Assembly (NCBI GenBank): GCA_017541305.1
Contig: JAFXZJ010000041.1
Span: 62,001-126,000 of the forward strand
Direction of reading: 5' to 3'
Length of the DNA: 64,000 bases
Origin: Clostridia bacterium
Lineage (GTDB): Bacteria; Bacillota; Clostridia; Christensenellales; CAG-138
Below, in pieces: positions 15,257 through 23,974 of this stretch (positions are counted from its first letter, which is position 1; every line of letters starts with the position of its first letter). A program made the translations under genes and the position numbers. The notes below the pieces were generated by a model, which saw nothing but the letters and a program-made list of their open reading frames with translations, made no database searches and had not been told where the DNA came from.

Positions 15257-16780
15257 ATGGATAACATCATTTCGATCACGTCCGCCGACCGTTTTGCGAA
15301 ATACACCTCTCCCGAGGAATTCGCAAGGATACGCGATCACGGCACGATCAGCGCCATGTGGACGCACTGCGCCCGGGAATATGCCGCTTTGCCCGCCATA
15401 AACTGTGACGACAAGCTTTATTCATTCGCTCAGCTCGATCATGACGCTGCGCTGCTCCGCTCCGCTCTGCGCGAAGCCGGGATCGAGCCCGGTGCGCGCG
15501 TTGCCCTGCTTTCCTCCAATTCATACGCCTTCGTTAAGGCGTTCATAGGCATAGTGACCGCAGGCTGCACCGCCGTGGTGCTGCCCGCGCATCTGGACGA
15601 GACCGCCGTATTCGGCTGCATAATGAAGTTCGGAGCCAAGGCGCTGGTTTATGAGGAGGAGCTTGAGGCGAAGACCGGGTTTGCCCGCGCAAGGCTTGCG
15701 CATATCGGGTTCATCTCTGCAGAGGCTCAGGGCGAATCCTTCGTGCCCGTTTACGAGTCGAAGCCCGGCGACGGCTGCGTGATAATGTTCACCGGCGGCA
15801 CCACGGGCAAGTCCAAGGGCGCGCTCCTCAATCACGGCGCGGTGATGCAGGGCGTTATCAACGGCTGCTACGGCTATGAGCAGGTGTTCCATCACCGCAT
15901 GATGCTGGTGCTGCCGCTTTCGCACGTGTTCGGCCTGATCCGCAATCTGCTTTCCTCGCTCTACACGGGCAGCACGCTCTTTATCGAGCGCAACAACAAG
16001 GATATGTTCCGCGATATCGCGTTTTTCCGTCCCACGATGCTCGTCGTGGTGCCCGCGCTGGCCGAAATGGCGCTGATGCTTTCCAAGAAATTCGGCCGCA
16101 ATATGTTGGGCAATGACATGAAATACATAATCTGCGGCGCGGCGGCCGTCGCCCCATATCTCGTGGGCGAATACAAAAAATACGGCATCGCGCTCTTCCC
16201 CGGCTATGGCCTGACCGAGTCCGCCAATCTCGTTTCCGGCAATCCCGAAAGCTTTGAAAAGCCCGGCTCCGTTGGCCTGCCCTATCCCAACCAGGAGCTC
16301 AGGCTGGAAAACGGCGAGCTGCTCCTGCGCGGCCGCAATATGCTCGACTGCTACGTGGGCGAGGAGGAAGAGGCCTGGCAGGACGGCTGGTTCCACACCG
16401 GCGATCTGGCAAGATTCGACGACGAGGGCTTCCTTTACATCACCGGCCGCATAAAGGAGGTCATCGTGCTTGACAACGGCGAGAACGTCTCCCCTGCGGA
16501 GCTCGAGGCGCGCTTCAACGAGCTGCCCTTCATTCAGGATTCGCAGGTGTTCGAGGATATCGACGAGACGGGCAGGCATATACTTGCCCTTGAGGTCGTG
16601 CCCCGCATGACCGAGCTGGGCGCGCTTGGCGCGGAGCCCATGAAGGCGATAACGGAAAAGCTCTGGGAGGTCAACAACGCGCAGAGATCCTACGAGCGCG
16701 TGACTAGGATCGTCATACGCGACAAGGATTTCGACCGTTCTCCCAGCATGAAGATATTGAGGTATCACAAATGCAAATGA
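15257..16780 (+). CDS. AMP-forming acyl-CoA/acyl-ACP ligase
   Basis: 507 residues. P-loop MFTGGTTGKSKGALLNH (about 175-191), YGLTESANL, HTGDLARFDDEGFLYITGR and VLDNGENVSPAELE with the late KIL..K region are all present, so this copy has the complete ANL-ligase set. The gene ends inside the start of the ACP gene (16771/16777 ATG overlaps the TGA), implying coupled translation and a direct ligase-ACP pairing. It is likely an acyl-ACP synthetase. The ribosome site is AAGAAAGG before ATG. Confidence 0.88.
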   Translation: MDNIISITSADRFAKYTSPEEFARIRDHGTISAMWTHCAREYAALPAINCDDKLYSFAQLDHDAALLRSALREAGIEPGARVALLSSNSYAFVKAFIGIVTAGCTAVVLPAHLDETAVFGCIMKFGAKALVYEEELEAKTGFARARLAHIGFISAEAQGESFVPVYESKPGDGCVIMFTGGTTGKSKGALLNHGAVMQGVINGCYGYEQVFHHRMMLVLPLSHVFGLIRNLLSSLYTGSTLFIERNNKDMFRDIAFFRPTMLVVVPALAEMALMLSKKFGRNMLGNDMKYIICGAAAVAPYLVGEYKKYGIALFPGYGLTESANLVSGNPESFEKPGSVGLPYPNQELRLENGELLLRGRNMLDCYVGEEEEAWQDGWFHTGDLARFDDEGFLYITGRIKEVIVLDNGENVSPAELEARFNELPFIQDSQVFEDIDETGRHILALEVVPRMTELGALGAEPMKAITEKLWEVNNAQRSYERVTRIVIRDKDFDRSPSMKILRYHKCK

Positions 16781-17025
16781 GCAGGAATGAAATAATCGAA
16801 AAGCTCAAGGACATAATCGTCTCGGCGGATCCCGGCCTTGAGGAGCGCGCTTCCTCCGTCACCGAGGACACGCGCATAATGCAGGATCTGGGCCTTTCCT
16901 CGATAGGCATGCTCTATATCGCCATCGCCATCGAGGAGGTTTTCGCGATACGCTTTGACAACGTGGGCATATCCGATTTCGAGACCGTGAGGAGCATCGT
17001 CGATTACATCGAAAAGAAGCTGTAA
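16771..17025 (+). CDS. Acyl carrier protein
   Basis: 84 residues, typical of ACP. The phosphopantetheine site is in DLGLSSIGMLYIA (Ser about 49), a GLSS variant of the usual DSL. Acidic helices and a C-terminal VRSIVDYIEKKL helix complete the fold. The start at 16771 gives MQMSRN; ATG at 16777 (ATGA overlap with the ligase stop) is equally possible. It is directly followed, with no gap, by the LRAT-type gene. It would be the acyl donor for the locus. Confidence 0.9.
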   Translation: MQMSRNEIIEKLKDIIVSADPGLEERASSVTEDTRIMQDLGLSSIGMLYIAIAIEEVFAIRFDNVGISDFETVRSIVDYIEKKL

Positions 17026-17448
17026 ATGAGATTCTGGCCATCACAATGCAAGAGCGGCGATATGGTGCGGGTGCGTATCGGAAGCATCTGGCACTACGGC
17101 GTTTACGTGAGCGACGACGAGGTGATCCAGTTCGGCTACCCCCCGCGCGAGGGCGCGGAGAGGCCCGAGGTGATAAGGGTCGTCGCCACTACCATAGAGG
17201 AATTCTCCGGCGGGAGCATAGTCGAAACGCTCACCATGAGCGGGCTTGAAAAGCTAAGGCGCGTTCCGCCGAAGAAGACCTGCGCGATCGCCCGCTCGCG
17301 CTTGGGCGACGGCGGATATGACCTTCTGCACAACAACTGCGAGCATTTCGCTTACGAATGCGTGCTTGGAGTAAAGCGCAGCGAGCAGGAGGAGGAAGCG
17401 CGCAAACGCTGGAACGACTACGTGAAGGCGCAGGCCGACAAGAAATGA
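17026..17448 (+). CDS. LRAT-type (NC domain) acyltransferase/phospholipase-like protein
   Basis: 140 residues. It has the LRAT/HRASLS domain pattern: GDMVRVRIGSIWHYGVYVS with His23, and NNCEHFAYECVLG with Cys105, the two catalytic residues of this NlpC/P60-related family. Eukaryotic relatives are lecithin:retinol acyltransferase and HRASLS phospholipases, which move acyl chains between phospholipids through an acyl-cysteine. Bacterial members are poorly characterised. Its position directly after the ACP and before a hydrolase supports an acyl-transfer or deacylation role. No signal peptide is seen. Confidence 0.75.
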   Translation: MRFWPSQCKSGDMVRVRIGSIWHYGVYVSDDEVIQFGYPPREGAERPEVIRVVATTIEEFSGGSIVETLTMSGLEKLRRVPPKKTCAIARSRLGDGGYDLLHNNCEHFAYECVLGVKRSEQEEEARKRWNDYVKAQADKK

Positions 17449-17467
17449 CCGCGGAGGTGGAAAGCCG

Positions 17468-18394
17468 GTGGAGATCGCACTGTACGCAATCGGCATATTG
17501 ATCTTCCTTTTCGTGCTCCCCTGCCTGGTGATCACGCTGCTGCTTTTCAGGCGCAAGACGATACATGATTTCGACGACCGCCTGCAGACCGACATGCGCT
17601 CGTATATGCCTTATCTTGACGGGATACTCGGCGACATGGCGCATATGCGCTCGCTTTCCCCAAGGGAGATATCCGTCACATCGGCGGACGGAATAACGCT
17701 GAAGGCCGACTGGTATGACCGGGGCGGCTCCCGCACGGCGATACTGCTGCACGGCTTCTGCTCCACACCGCTCAACAATTTTTCCACCCTCGGGCGGGAA
17801 TTTTACGAGCGCGGCTGGAACGTGCTGATGGTGTGGCAGCGCGGGCACGGCAAGAGCGGCGGCAAATTCACCACGCTTGGCCTGAAGGAGAGCGACGACC
17901 TGCTTTTGTGGATAGCCAAGGCCGAAAGCCTTGCGCCCGATTCCCGCATCGCGCTCTATGGCATATCGATGGGCGGGGCGACGGTGTGCTATGCCTCGAA
18001 CAGGATCGAAAGCAATTCCGTCCGCGCGCTGTGCATCGACTGCTGCTACACGAGCCCCTATGACCAGATGTGCAAGGGCAAGGGCGTTTTGAGCGTCATC
18101 TGGGCGCCGATCATGCCGCTCGTGGTTTTCTTCTGCAGGCTCATATTGGGCGTAAACATAAGGCAGCTTACGACCGATTCGCTCAAAAGCACCCGCATAC
18201 CCGCCGCGTTCCTGATAGGGCTTGCGGATAAAACCGTGCCGCCCGGATTCTTCAGGAAGAATTACGAGGCCTGCGCTTCCGAAAAGATACTGATCGAGGT
18301 AAAGGAAGCCCCTCACGCGCTTGCCTTCACCGCGGCCGACGGCGAAAAACGCCAAAGGCTGTTTGATTTCATAGAAAGAAGCTTCAATGCTTAA
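17468..18394 (+). CDS. Membrane-anchored alpha/beta hydrolase
   Basis: 308 residues. It has an N-terminal membrane helix (residues 4-27), then an alpha/beta hydrolase domain with LLHGFCST (93-100), nucleophile Ser167 in GISMGG (165-170), a late Asp in GLADKTVPP, and His in APHALAF. The C-terminal region includes a second hydrophobic stretch (SVIWAPIMPLVVFFCRLIL) that may be a lid or membrane patch. The start is GTG 17468 with GGAGGTGG upstream. This is the second hydrolase of the lipid locus; substrate not known. Confidence 0.75.
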   Translation: MEIALYAIGILIFLFVLPCLVITLLLFRRKTIHDFDDRLQTDMRSYMPYLDGILGDMAHMRSLSPREISVTSADGITLKADWYDRGGSRTAILLHGFCSTPLNNFSTLGREFYERGWNVLMVWQRGHGKSGGKFTTLGLKESDDLLLWIAKAESLAPDSRIALYGISMGGATVCYASNRIESNSVRALCIDCCYTSPYDQMCKGKGVLSVIWAPIMPLVVFFCRLILGVNIRQLTTDSLKSTRIPAAFLIGLADKTVPPGFFRKNYEACASEKILIEVKEAPHALAFTAADGEKRQRLFDFIERSFNA

Positions 18395-18434
18395 AAGCTT
18401 GATATAGACAACATTTTTTATTGGAGGTTGAAAA

Positions 18435-19376
18435 ATGAACGCTGAAAAATTCGTTATAATGGCTGACGCCACCTGTGACCTGGGCGAGCAGATGCAGCGG
18501 GAGTACGGGATCGTGATAGTCCCCTCCCACATCAATCTGCCCGACGGAAGGTGCATCCCCTCCTTCCTCAAATGGGAGGAATTCGACCGTGACGAGTTCT
18601 ATACCAATCTTAAAAACAACCCCGCCGGCTACACCACCGCTCCGCCCAACGTTGAGGAATTCTACGCCGCATTCGAGGAATACGCAAAGCAGGGCAGGGA
18701 CATGCTTCTGCTCACCATCTCCTCGGGCATAAGCGGCACCTATAACTTTGCTTCCGCCGCAAAGAAGGAGATCGGCGAAAAGTATCCCGAGGTCAATATC
18801 CGCATTGTGGATACGCTGAGATTCGGCCCCGGCCACGGCCTCATAACCGTCTATGCTTCCAAGCTGCGCGAGGAGGGCAAGAGCCTTGACGAGATCGCCA
18901 ACTATATCGAGGCCAACCGCAACCGCTTCCACCAGGCGGGCTGGCTTGACGACCTGTCCTTTGTTGCCAAGAAGGGCCGCATCACCCACGCAAAGGCGTT
19001 CTTCGGCACTCTGGCGGGCGTAAAGCCCCTGGGCGAATTCGATTACAACGGCCTGACCACCGTCATAGGCAAGGTGAAGGGCGCAAAGGCCGCCTATCAG
19101 GCGCTGCTCAACTATATGGAAAACACCATTGAGGATCCCGAGGATCAGATCATATTCATAGCTCAGACCAGCCGCTATGCGCAGGCCGAGATCTATAAGC
19201 AGATGATCGAGGAGAAGTTCCATCCCAAGGCGGTCTTCATAAACGACGTGTTCCCGATGTGCGGCATCAATATCGGCCCCGGCCTTATGGCGGCATATTA
19301 CTTCGGCAAGCCCATAAGCAAGGATCTTTCCGAGGAACGCGCGATACTCGACAACTTCATCAACGGAGGTAAATAA
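18435..19376 (+). CDS. DegV-family fatty-acid-binding protein (FakB-like)
   Basis: 313 residues. It carries the DegV N-terminal pattern VIMADATCDLG and TISSGISGTY near 95, and a C-terminal NDVFPMCGINIGPG segment in place of the common GPVIGTHTGPG. DegV/FakB proteins hold a fatty acid while FakA phosphorylates it. It lies in the same run as FakA (2.3 kb downstream), supporting a FakB role. The ribosome site GGAGG precedes ATG. Two further DegV genes are at 34.5-36.2 kb. The ligand is inferred from family knowledge. Confidence 0.88.
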   Translation: MNAEKFVIMADATCDLGEQMQREYGIVIVPSHINLPDGRCIPSFLKWEEFDRDEFYTNLKNNPAGYTTAPPNVEEFYAAFEEYAKQGRDMLLLTISSGISGTYNFASAAKKEIGEKYPEVNIRIVDTLRFGPGHGLITVYASKLREEGKSLDEIANYIEANRNRFHQAGWLDDLSFVAKKGRITHAKAFFGTLAGVKPLGEFDYNGLTTVIGKVKGAKAAYQALLNYMENTIEDPEDQIIFIAQTSRYAQAEIYKQMIEEKFHPKAVFINDVFPMCGINIGPGLMAAYYFGKPISKDLSEERAILDNFINGGK

Positions 19377-19379
19377 AAA

Positions 19380-20735
19380 ATGAGGAAGCTCACGAAACGC
19401 TCCCAGATGATGCTCTATGCCGTGGCCGGCATGGGCGTCAACATGCTCAATCTCATGATGGGCTCGTATCTCTGCAGCGCGCTGATATCAGGCGGCTTTG
19501 CCGCAAAGGACGTTCCCTTTCAGACCTTTGCGGGCAAGGACCTTGTCATCGCCGGCCTCTGGGCGGCATTCACGCTCATAGCCAAGATACTTGACGGCGT
19601 GATCGATATCCCGATGGCTTCCTTCACCGATCAGCTCAAGTCCCGCTTCGGCCGCCGCAGGCCCTCCATAATCATGGGTCTTGTGCCCATGATAGCGGCT
19701 TACCTGCTGTTCCTGGTGATCCCCAACCCCTCCGGCGCCACCCTTATCAACACCATCTATTACGGCGTGCTGCTGTGCATCTTCTACAGCTTCTACACCC
19801 TCACGATGGTCACCTATTACGCCACCTTCACCGAGATAGTCGAGACCGAGCGCGAGCGCGGCATCATATCCAACACCAAGTCCGTCTGCGACATACTCTA
19901 TTTCATACTGGGCTACGTTGTGGTCCGCATGCTTTTAAACGGCATCAATATCCGTATCGTCGCGCTCATCGTGCTTCCCCTGGTGCTCACGATGCTCATA
20001 CCGCTCTTCATGATCAAGGAGGAATCCTCGCTCAATATCGACAAGAGCAGCAAGGACGGCTCGCACTCCGTACACCTTCTCTCCTCCCTCAAGTACACAT
20101 TCAAGAACAAGACCTTCATCAAGTGGATGATCGTCTACTCCTTCATGACCTTCAGCGTGCAGCTCTTCCTGGGCGGAATTAACGAGTATTTCTCCACCGT
20201 GGGAATGAGCATGATGCTGGTCATGATCTGCGCGTTCGCACCCGTGCCGCTCACCCTTATGCTCTATAACCACATCATCAAGAAGCACGGCTTCGGCGCG
20301 GCTTTCCGCTACACGCTGATCACGTATGCCATAGGCATGATCGCAATGTTCTTCGTGGGCCTCATGGGCGGCGGCACGGCCAAGACCGTGCTTGCGGTCG
20401 TGGGCGGCCTCATAAGCTCGCTCTCCATCGGCGCGATGTTCGCCGTCGCCTATTCCATCCCCTCCCAGCTCGCCGCCGAGGAGGAGGAAAAGACCGGCGT
20501 CACCAATTCCGCCATGTACTTTGCCGTGCAAGGCCTGTTCTCGGGCGTTGCGACCGGCATCGGCACCGGCGTGGTGCTCACCGCGCTCAAGAAGGGCGCC
20601 GAGGGCGTGACCGAGGTCGCAAAGAATCCCGTTGCATACATCACCCTCATCGCGGGCATCGGCTGTCTCATAGCCTTTGCACTCACATTCATACTGCCCA
20701 AGCACCTCATGAAGCTGGGCAAAAAGGACGAATAA
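19380..20735 (+). CDS. GPH-family (MFS) transporter
   Basis: 451 residues with 12 predicted membrane segments. The family pattern is clear: DGVIDIPMASFTDQLKSRFG followed by RRRPSI, the conserved loop 2-3 of glycoside-pentoside-hexuronide cation symporters. The same superfamily includes animal MFSD2A, a lysophosphatidylcholine symporter. It is 3 bases after FakB and 6 bases before FakA, so it is embedded in fatty-acid genes and not next to sugar enzymes. A lysolipid or acyl substrate is therefore a reasonable inference, but a sugar substrate cannot be excluded. Confidence 0.8.
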   Translation: MRKLTKRSQMMLYAVAGMGVNMLNLMMGSYLCSALISGGFAAKDVPFQTFAGKDLVIAGLWAAFTLIAKILDGVIDIPMASFTDQLKSRFGRRRPSIIMGLVPMIAAYLLFLVIPNPSGATLINTIYYGVLLCIFYSFYTLTMVTYYATFTEIVETERERGIISNTKSVCDILYFILGYVVVRMLLNGINIRIVALIVLPLVLTMLIPLFMIKEESSLNIDKSSKDGSHSVHLLSSLKYTFKNKTFIKWMIVYSFMTFSVQLFLGGINEYFSTVGMSMMLVMICAFAPVPLTLMLYNHIIKKHGFGAAFRYTLITYAIGMIAMFFVGLMGGGTAKTVLAVVGGLISSLSIGAMFAVAYSIPSQLAAEEEEKTGVTNSAMYFAVQGLFSGVATGIGTGVVLTALKKGAEGVTEVAKNPVAYITLIAGIGCLIAFALTFILPKHLMKLGKKDE

Positions 20736-20741
20736 GTTTCA

Positions 20742-22436
20742 ATGAGCACAAGAAGGATCGACGGGACGCTGTTCGAGAAGCTGGTGCACGGCGGCTTGAA
20801 CAGCCTCACCCGTTCTGAAAGAGAACTGAATGCGCTTAACGTGTTCCCCGTTGCCGACGGCGACACGGGCACGAATATGCGCCTGACGCTGGAGAACGGC
20901 ATACGCTGCGCGCAGAGCTGCAAACCTTTGAACGATTACTTAAAGGCGCTCTCGAGCGGCATGCTCCTTGGCGCCCGCGGCAATTCGGGCGTCATACTGT
21001 CGCAGATATTCAAGGGCGTCTATCTTGAGCTTTCGCGCTATTCCTCCGCGACCGCGGTGGAGCTGCGCAACGCGTTCATACGCGGCTACAGGGTGGCCTA
21101 TGAATCCGTGATCAAGCCCGTGGAGGGCACCATACTGACCGTCGCCCGCGAGGGCATCGAGCAGGCCTCGCAGCAGCAGAGGCGTCTGAACGATATCGAG
21201 ACCCTGCTTGCCTCGTATATAGCGAATATGGAGATAAGCCTTGCCGCAACCCCCACGCTGCTTCCGGTGCTTGCCGAAGCGGGCGTTGTGGACAGCGGCG
21301 GTATGGGCTATCTTGCCCTTGTGCGCGGCATGCACGAGGCGCTGACGGGAACCGTGCCGGTGAGCTATGACAAGCCCGCCTCCGAATTCCCCGTTTCCTC
21401 CGCTCCTGCGGCGCCGCTTCCCGCGGCTCCCGCGCCGGATCTTTCCAAGTTCGATGAAAACAGCGATTTCAACGAGGGCTACTGCACCGAATTCATACTC
21501 CAGCTTATGAAAAAGCCCGGCTACCGCCAGGATTTCAAGGATAAGGAGTTCCTTTCCGTGCTGGAGGAATACGGCGAATCCATCGTGATGGTGCAGGACG
21601 GCTTGCGCGTGAAGGTGCACGTGCACACCAAAACGCCCACGAGGATCATGGATCATGCCCAGCAGTTCGGCGAATTCCTCACCTTCAAGCTTGAAAACAT
21701 GCAGCTGCAGCACAACGAATACGTTGAGCAGCGCAGGGCCGAGAAGGCGGAGCAGCCCAAGCCCGAGCACAGGCTCCTTGCCGTGATAGCCGTTGCGAAC
21801 GGCGAAGGGATGAAGCGCATATTCCGCGACCTGGGCTGCACGCTGATACTTGACGGCGGGCCGACTATGAACACCTCGTCCGAGGAATTCCTCTCCGCCA
21901 TAAACTCCGTCGACGCCGACGCTGTCGTCATAATTCCCAACGGGCCCAATATGATGCTTGCGGCGCAGCAGGCGGTGGCGCTTTCCGGCGCGGATAACAT
22001 TCATCTTCTGCCCGCGAAGACCCCCGCCGAGGGCTATTTCGCGCTTGCGATGGACGTGCAGGACAGCACCGATATCGATATGCGCATAAATCAGATGAGG
22101 CTGGGCATTTCGAGCACGCAGACGCTGCTTGTCGCCCCCGCCGCGCGTGATTTCAGCCGCAGGGGGATCGAAGCCCACGAGCACGATCACATCGCGCTCT
22201 GCGGCGACGAGATCATACACACCTCGCCCGAGCTGATCGACGCCGTTATAGGCGGCCTAAAGCGGCTTGAGGGATTTGAGGACCGCGAGACCTGCATCTT
22301 CTTCCGCGGTGCGAACGTCGACGCCTCCATGGAGGATGAGATCCGCGCGATACTCGAGGACGAATACCCGCTCCTTGAGCTCGATTTCGAGTGGGGCGGG
22401 CAGGACGTTTACGATTGGATAATAGGAGTTTCGTAA
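20742..22436 (+). CDS. fakA: Fatty acid kinase subunit FakA (DAK2-domain, YloV-like)
   Basis: 564 residues. The N-terminal DhaL/DAK2 domain has NALNVFPVADGDTGTNMRLT and ARGNSGVILSQI, which bind ATP-Mg. The central DegV-like DUF1949/FakA region (LLAVIAVANGEGMKRIF) and C-terminal domain follow as in YloV/FakA. With FakB it makes acyl phosphate from free fatty acid for PlsX/PlsY or ACP loading. Upstream FakB and transporter are in the same operon. The last A of its TAA is the first base of the next ATG (TAATG). Confidence 0.92.
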   Translation: MSTRRIDGTLFEKLVHGGLNSLTRSERELNALNVFPVADGDTGTNMRLTLENGIRCAQSCKPLNDYLKALSSGMLLGARGNSGVILSQIFKGVYLELSRYSSATAVELRNAFIRGYRVAYESVIKPVEGTILTVAREGIEQASQQQRRLNDIETLLASYIANMEISLAATPTLLPVLAEAGVVDSGGMGYLALVRGMHEALTGTVPVSYDKPASEFPVSSAPAAPLPAAPAPDLSKFDENSDFNEGYCTEFILQLMKKPGYRQDFKDKEFLSVLEEYGESIVMVQDGLRVKVHVHTKTPTRIMDHAQQFGEFLTFKLENMQLQHNEYVEQRRAEKAEQPKPEHRLLAVIAVANGEGMKRIFRDLGCTLILDGGPTMNTSSEEFLSAINSVDADAVVIIPNGPNMMLAAQQAVALSGADNIHLLPAKTPAEGYFALAMDVQDSTDIDMRINQMRLGISSTQTLLVAPAARDFSRRGIEAHEHDHIALCGDEIIHTSPELIDAVIGGLKRLEGFEDRETCIFFRGANVDASMEDEIRAILEDEYPLLELDFEWGGQDVYDWIIGVS

Positions 22437-23365
22437 TGCTTGCTTTATACATCGCACTCGGCTTGATCGCGTTCTCCGCGTTCTTCACGATGTTCTTCTC
22501 ATACTTCATATTCCGCGCGCTCGTCGTGCGCACGGGCAAGAAGATATGGGGACGCCAGCCCAGCATGCCCTCCGATCCCGAATACATGCGCCTTTACAAC
22601 GACGCGATGGAGTGGGGCAGGCTGCACGAGGGCGGATACGTCGACGTTGAAATCGAGAACGAGGGCTATCGCCTTTACGGTCAGTACTTCGATTTCGGCG
22701 CCGACAGGGCCGTTATCATACTCCCCGGCCGCATGGAGGCCTGCACCTACTCCTATCATTACGCCTGGCCCTATGAGAAGGCGGGCTGGAACGTGCTCGT
22801 TATCGACACGCGCGCGCACGGCCGCTCCGAAGGACGCCTCAATCACCTTGGCTATTTTGAGTACCGCGACGTGATCGCGTGGGCAAAGCTGCTGAAGGAA
22901 CGCTTTAATATGGACAAGGTGGTGCTCCACGGCGTGTGCATAGGCTCCTCCACCGCGCTCTTCGCGGCGGCGTCAAAGGACTGCCCCGATAATATCGCCG
23001 GCATAATCGTCGACGGCATGTATCAGTGCTTCTATGATTCCTGCCGCAACCATATGATAAAGGATAAGCGCCCGCTCTTCCCCTTCCTTGCGGAGACGAT
23101 GTTCTATATCCGTCTCTTCTGCCGCATCGATCCGAAGAACGACGGCCCCAAGAAGCGCATACACGATATGCGCCTTCCGATACTCTTCCTGCACAGCCGC
23201 GAGGACCTTTTCTCAACGCCCGACAAGGCGCAGGAGCTTTATGATATGTGCCCCTCGGAAAGGAAATACATCCACTGGTTCGAGCATGGCGGACATTCGC
23301 GTCTGCGCCTGATCAACCCCGAGGAATACGACAGGACCGTTACGGACTATATAAGCACCCTTTAA
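22436..23365 (+). CDS. Alpha/beta hydrolase with cysteine at the nucleophile position
   Basis: 309 residues. An N-terminal membrane segment (2-28) is followed by a BAAT/S33-like fold. LPGRMEA is the oxyanion turn, and GVCIGS (166-171) places Cys168 at the nucleophile elbow where Ser is usual. Candidate Asp is in HSREDLFS and His in EHGGHSR. Cys nucleophiles are known in dienelactone hydrolases, and Cys could also support acyl transfer. The start overlaps the FakA stop. It is paralogous in layout to the 17468-18394 hydrolase. Confidence 0.75.
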   Translation: MLALYIALGLIAFSAFFTMFFSYFIFRALVVRTGKKIWGRQPSMPSDPEYMRLYNDAMEWGRLHEGGYVDVEIENEGYRLYGQYFDFGADRAVIILPGRMEACTYSYHYAWPYEKAGWNVLVIDTRAHGRSEGRLNHLGYFEYRDVIAWAKLLKERFNMDKVVLHGVCIGSSTALFAAASKDCPDNIAGIIVDGMYQCFYDSCRNHMIKDKRPLFPFLAETMFYIRLFCRIDPKNDGPKKRIHDMRLPILFLHSREDLFSTPDKAQELYDMCPSERKYIHWFEHGGHSRLRLINPEEYDRTVTDYISTL

Positions 23366-23375
23366 GGAGGAAACC

Positions 23376-23780
23376 ATGTTTTGTTCAAACTGCGGCGCTC
23401 AGCTGAACGAAGGCTCCAATTTCTGCCACGTCTGCGGACAGGCGGCGGGAGCACTGATCAAGAAGGAGAAAGCACCCGTCGTCAATGAGCCCAAGGGCAA
23501 TCCCACGCCCGTGCTCGTGTGGGGCATACTGGGGCTTGCATTCGCCCTCTCCGGGCCGATAAGCTTTCTCGGGATCATATTCTCGTGCATAGGCCGCGGC
23601 AAGGCGGCGGAATACGTCGATCGTTACGGAGATGAAAGCAAGCAGGCCACCGTTGGCAGGAACCTTTCCAAGGCCGGGCTGATCGTGGGCATCGTGATGA
23701 CGGTGCTGTTCGTGCTCTACTGCCTTTTCATGGTGGGGCTTTTCGGGTATTTTATAAGGAATATCCCGAATTACAGGTGA
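23376..23780 (+). CDS. Zinc-ribbon DUF4190-type membrane protein
   Basis: 134 residues. The N-terminal zinc ribbon (CSNCGAQLNEGSNFCHVCGQ, 3-22) is followed by a linker and two membrane segments with the internal repeat NPTPVLVWGILGLAF...FLGIIFS, and KAGLIVGIVMTVLF. The layout matches DUF4190-like proteins. The ribosome site AAGGAGG is 6 bases upstream. It is the last gene of the lipid run or the start of a small paralog pair. Function not known. Confidence 0.75.
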   Translation: MFCSNCGAQLNEGSNFCHVCGQAAGALIKKEKAPVVNEPKGNPTPVLVWGILGLAFALSGPISFLGIIFSCIGRGKAAEYVDRYGDESKQATVGRNLSKAGLIVGIVMTVLFVLYCLFMVGLFGYFIRNIPNYR

Positions 23781-23974
23781 CGGATCCGGCCCAGACAAGT
23801 GAACCTTAAAAAAAGCATGCTCTTCCATGCTCAAGCTGCGGCGCCATTACCGGCGCAAGGGCAAAGGCGCCCTGTTTCATTCGGATGAACGGCTTTATGA
23901 AGCAGGATCTTCAAAGCGCGTTATCACATATTCAGCTAACCTATAAACCGATCAAAATCATTAAGGAGGAAACC

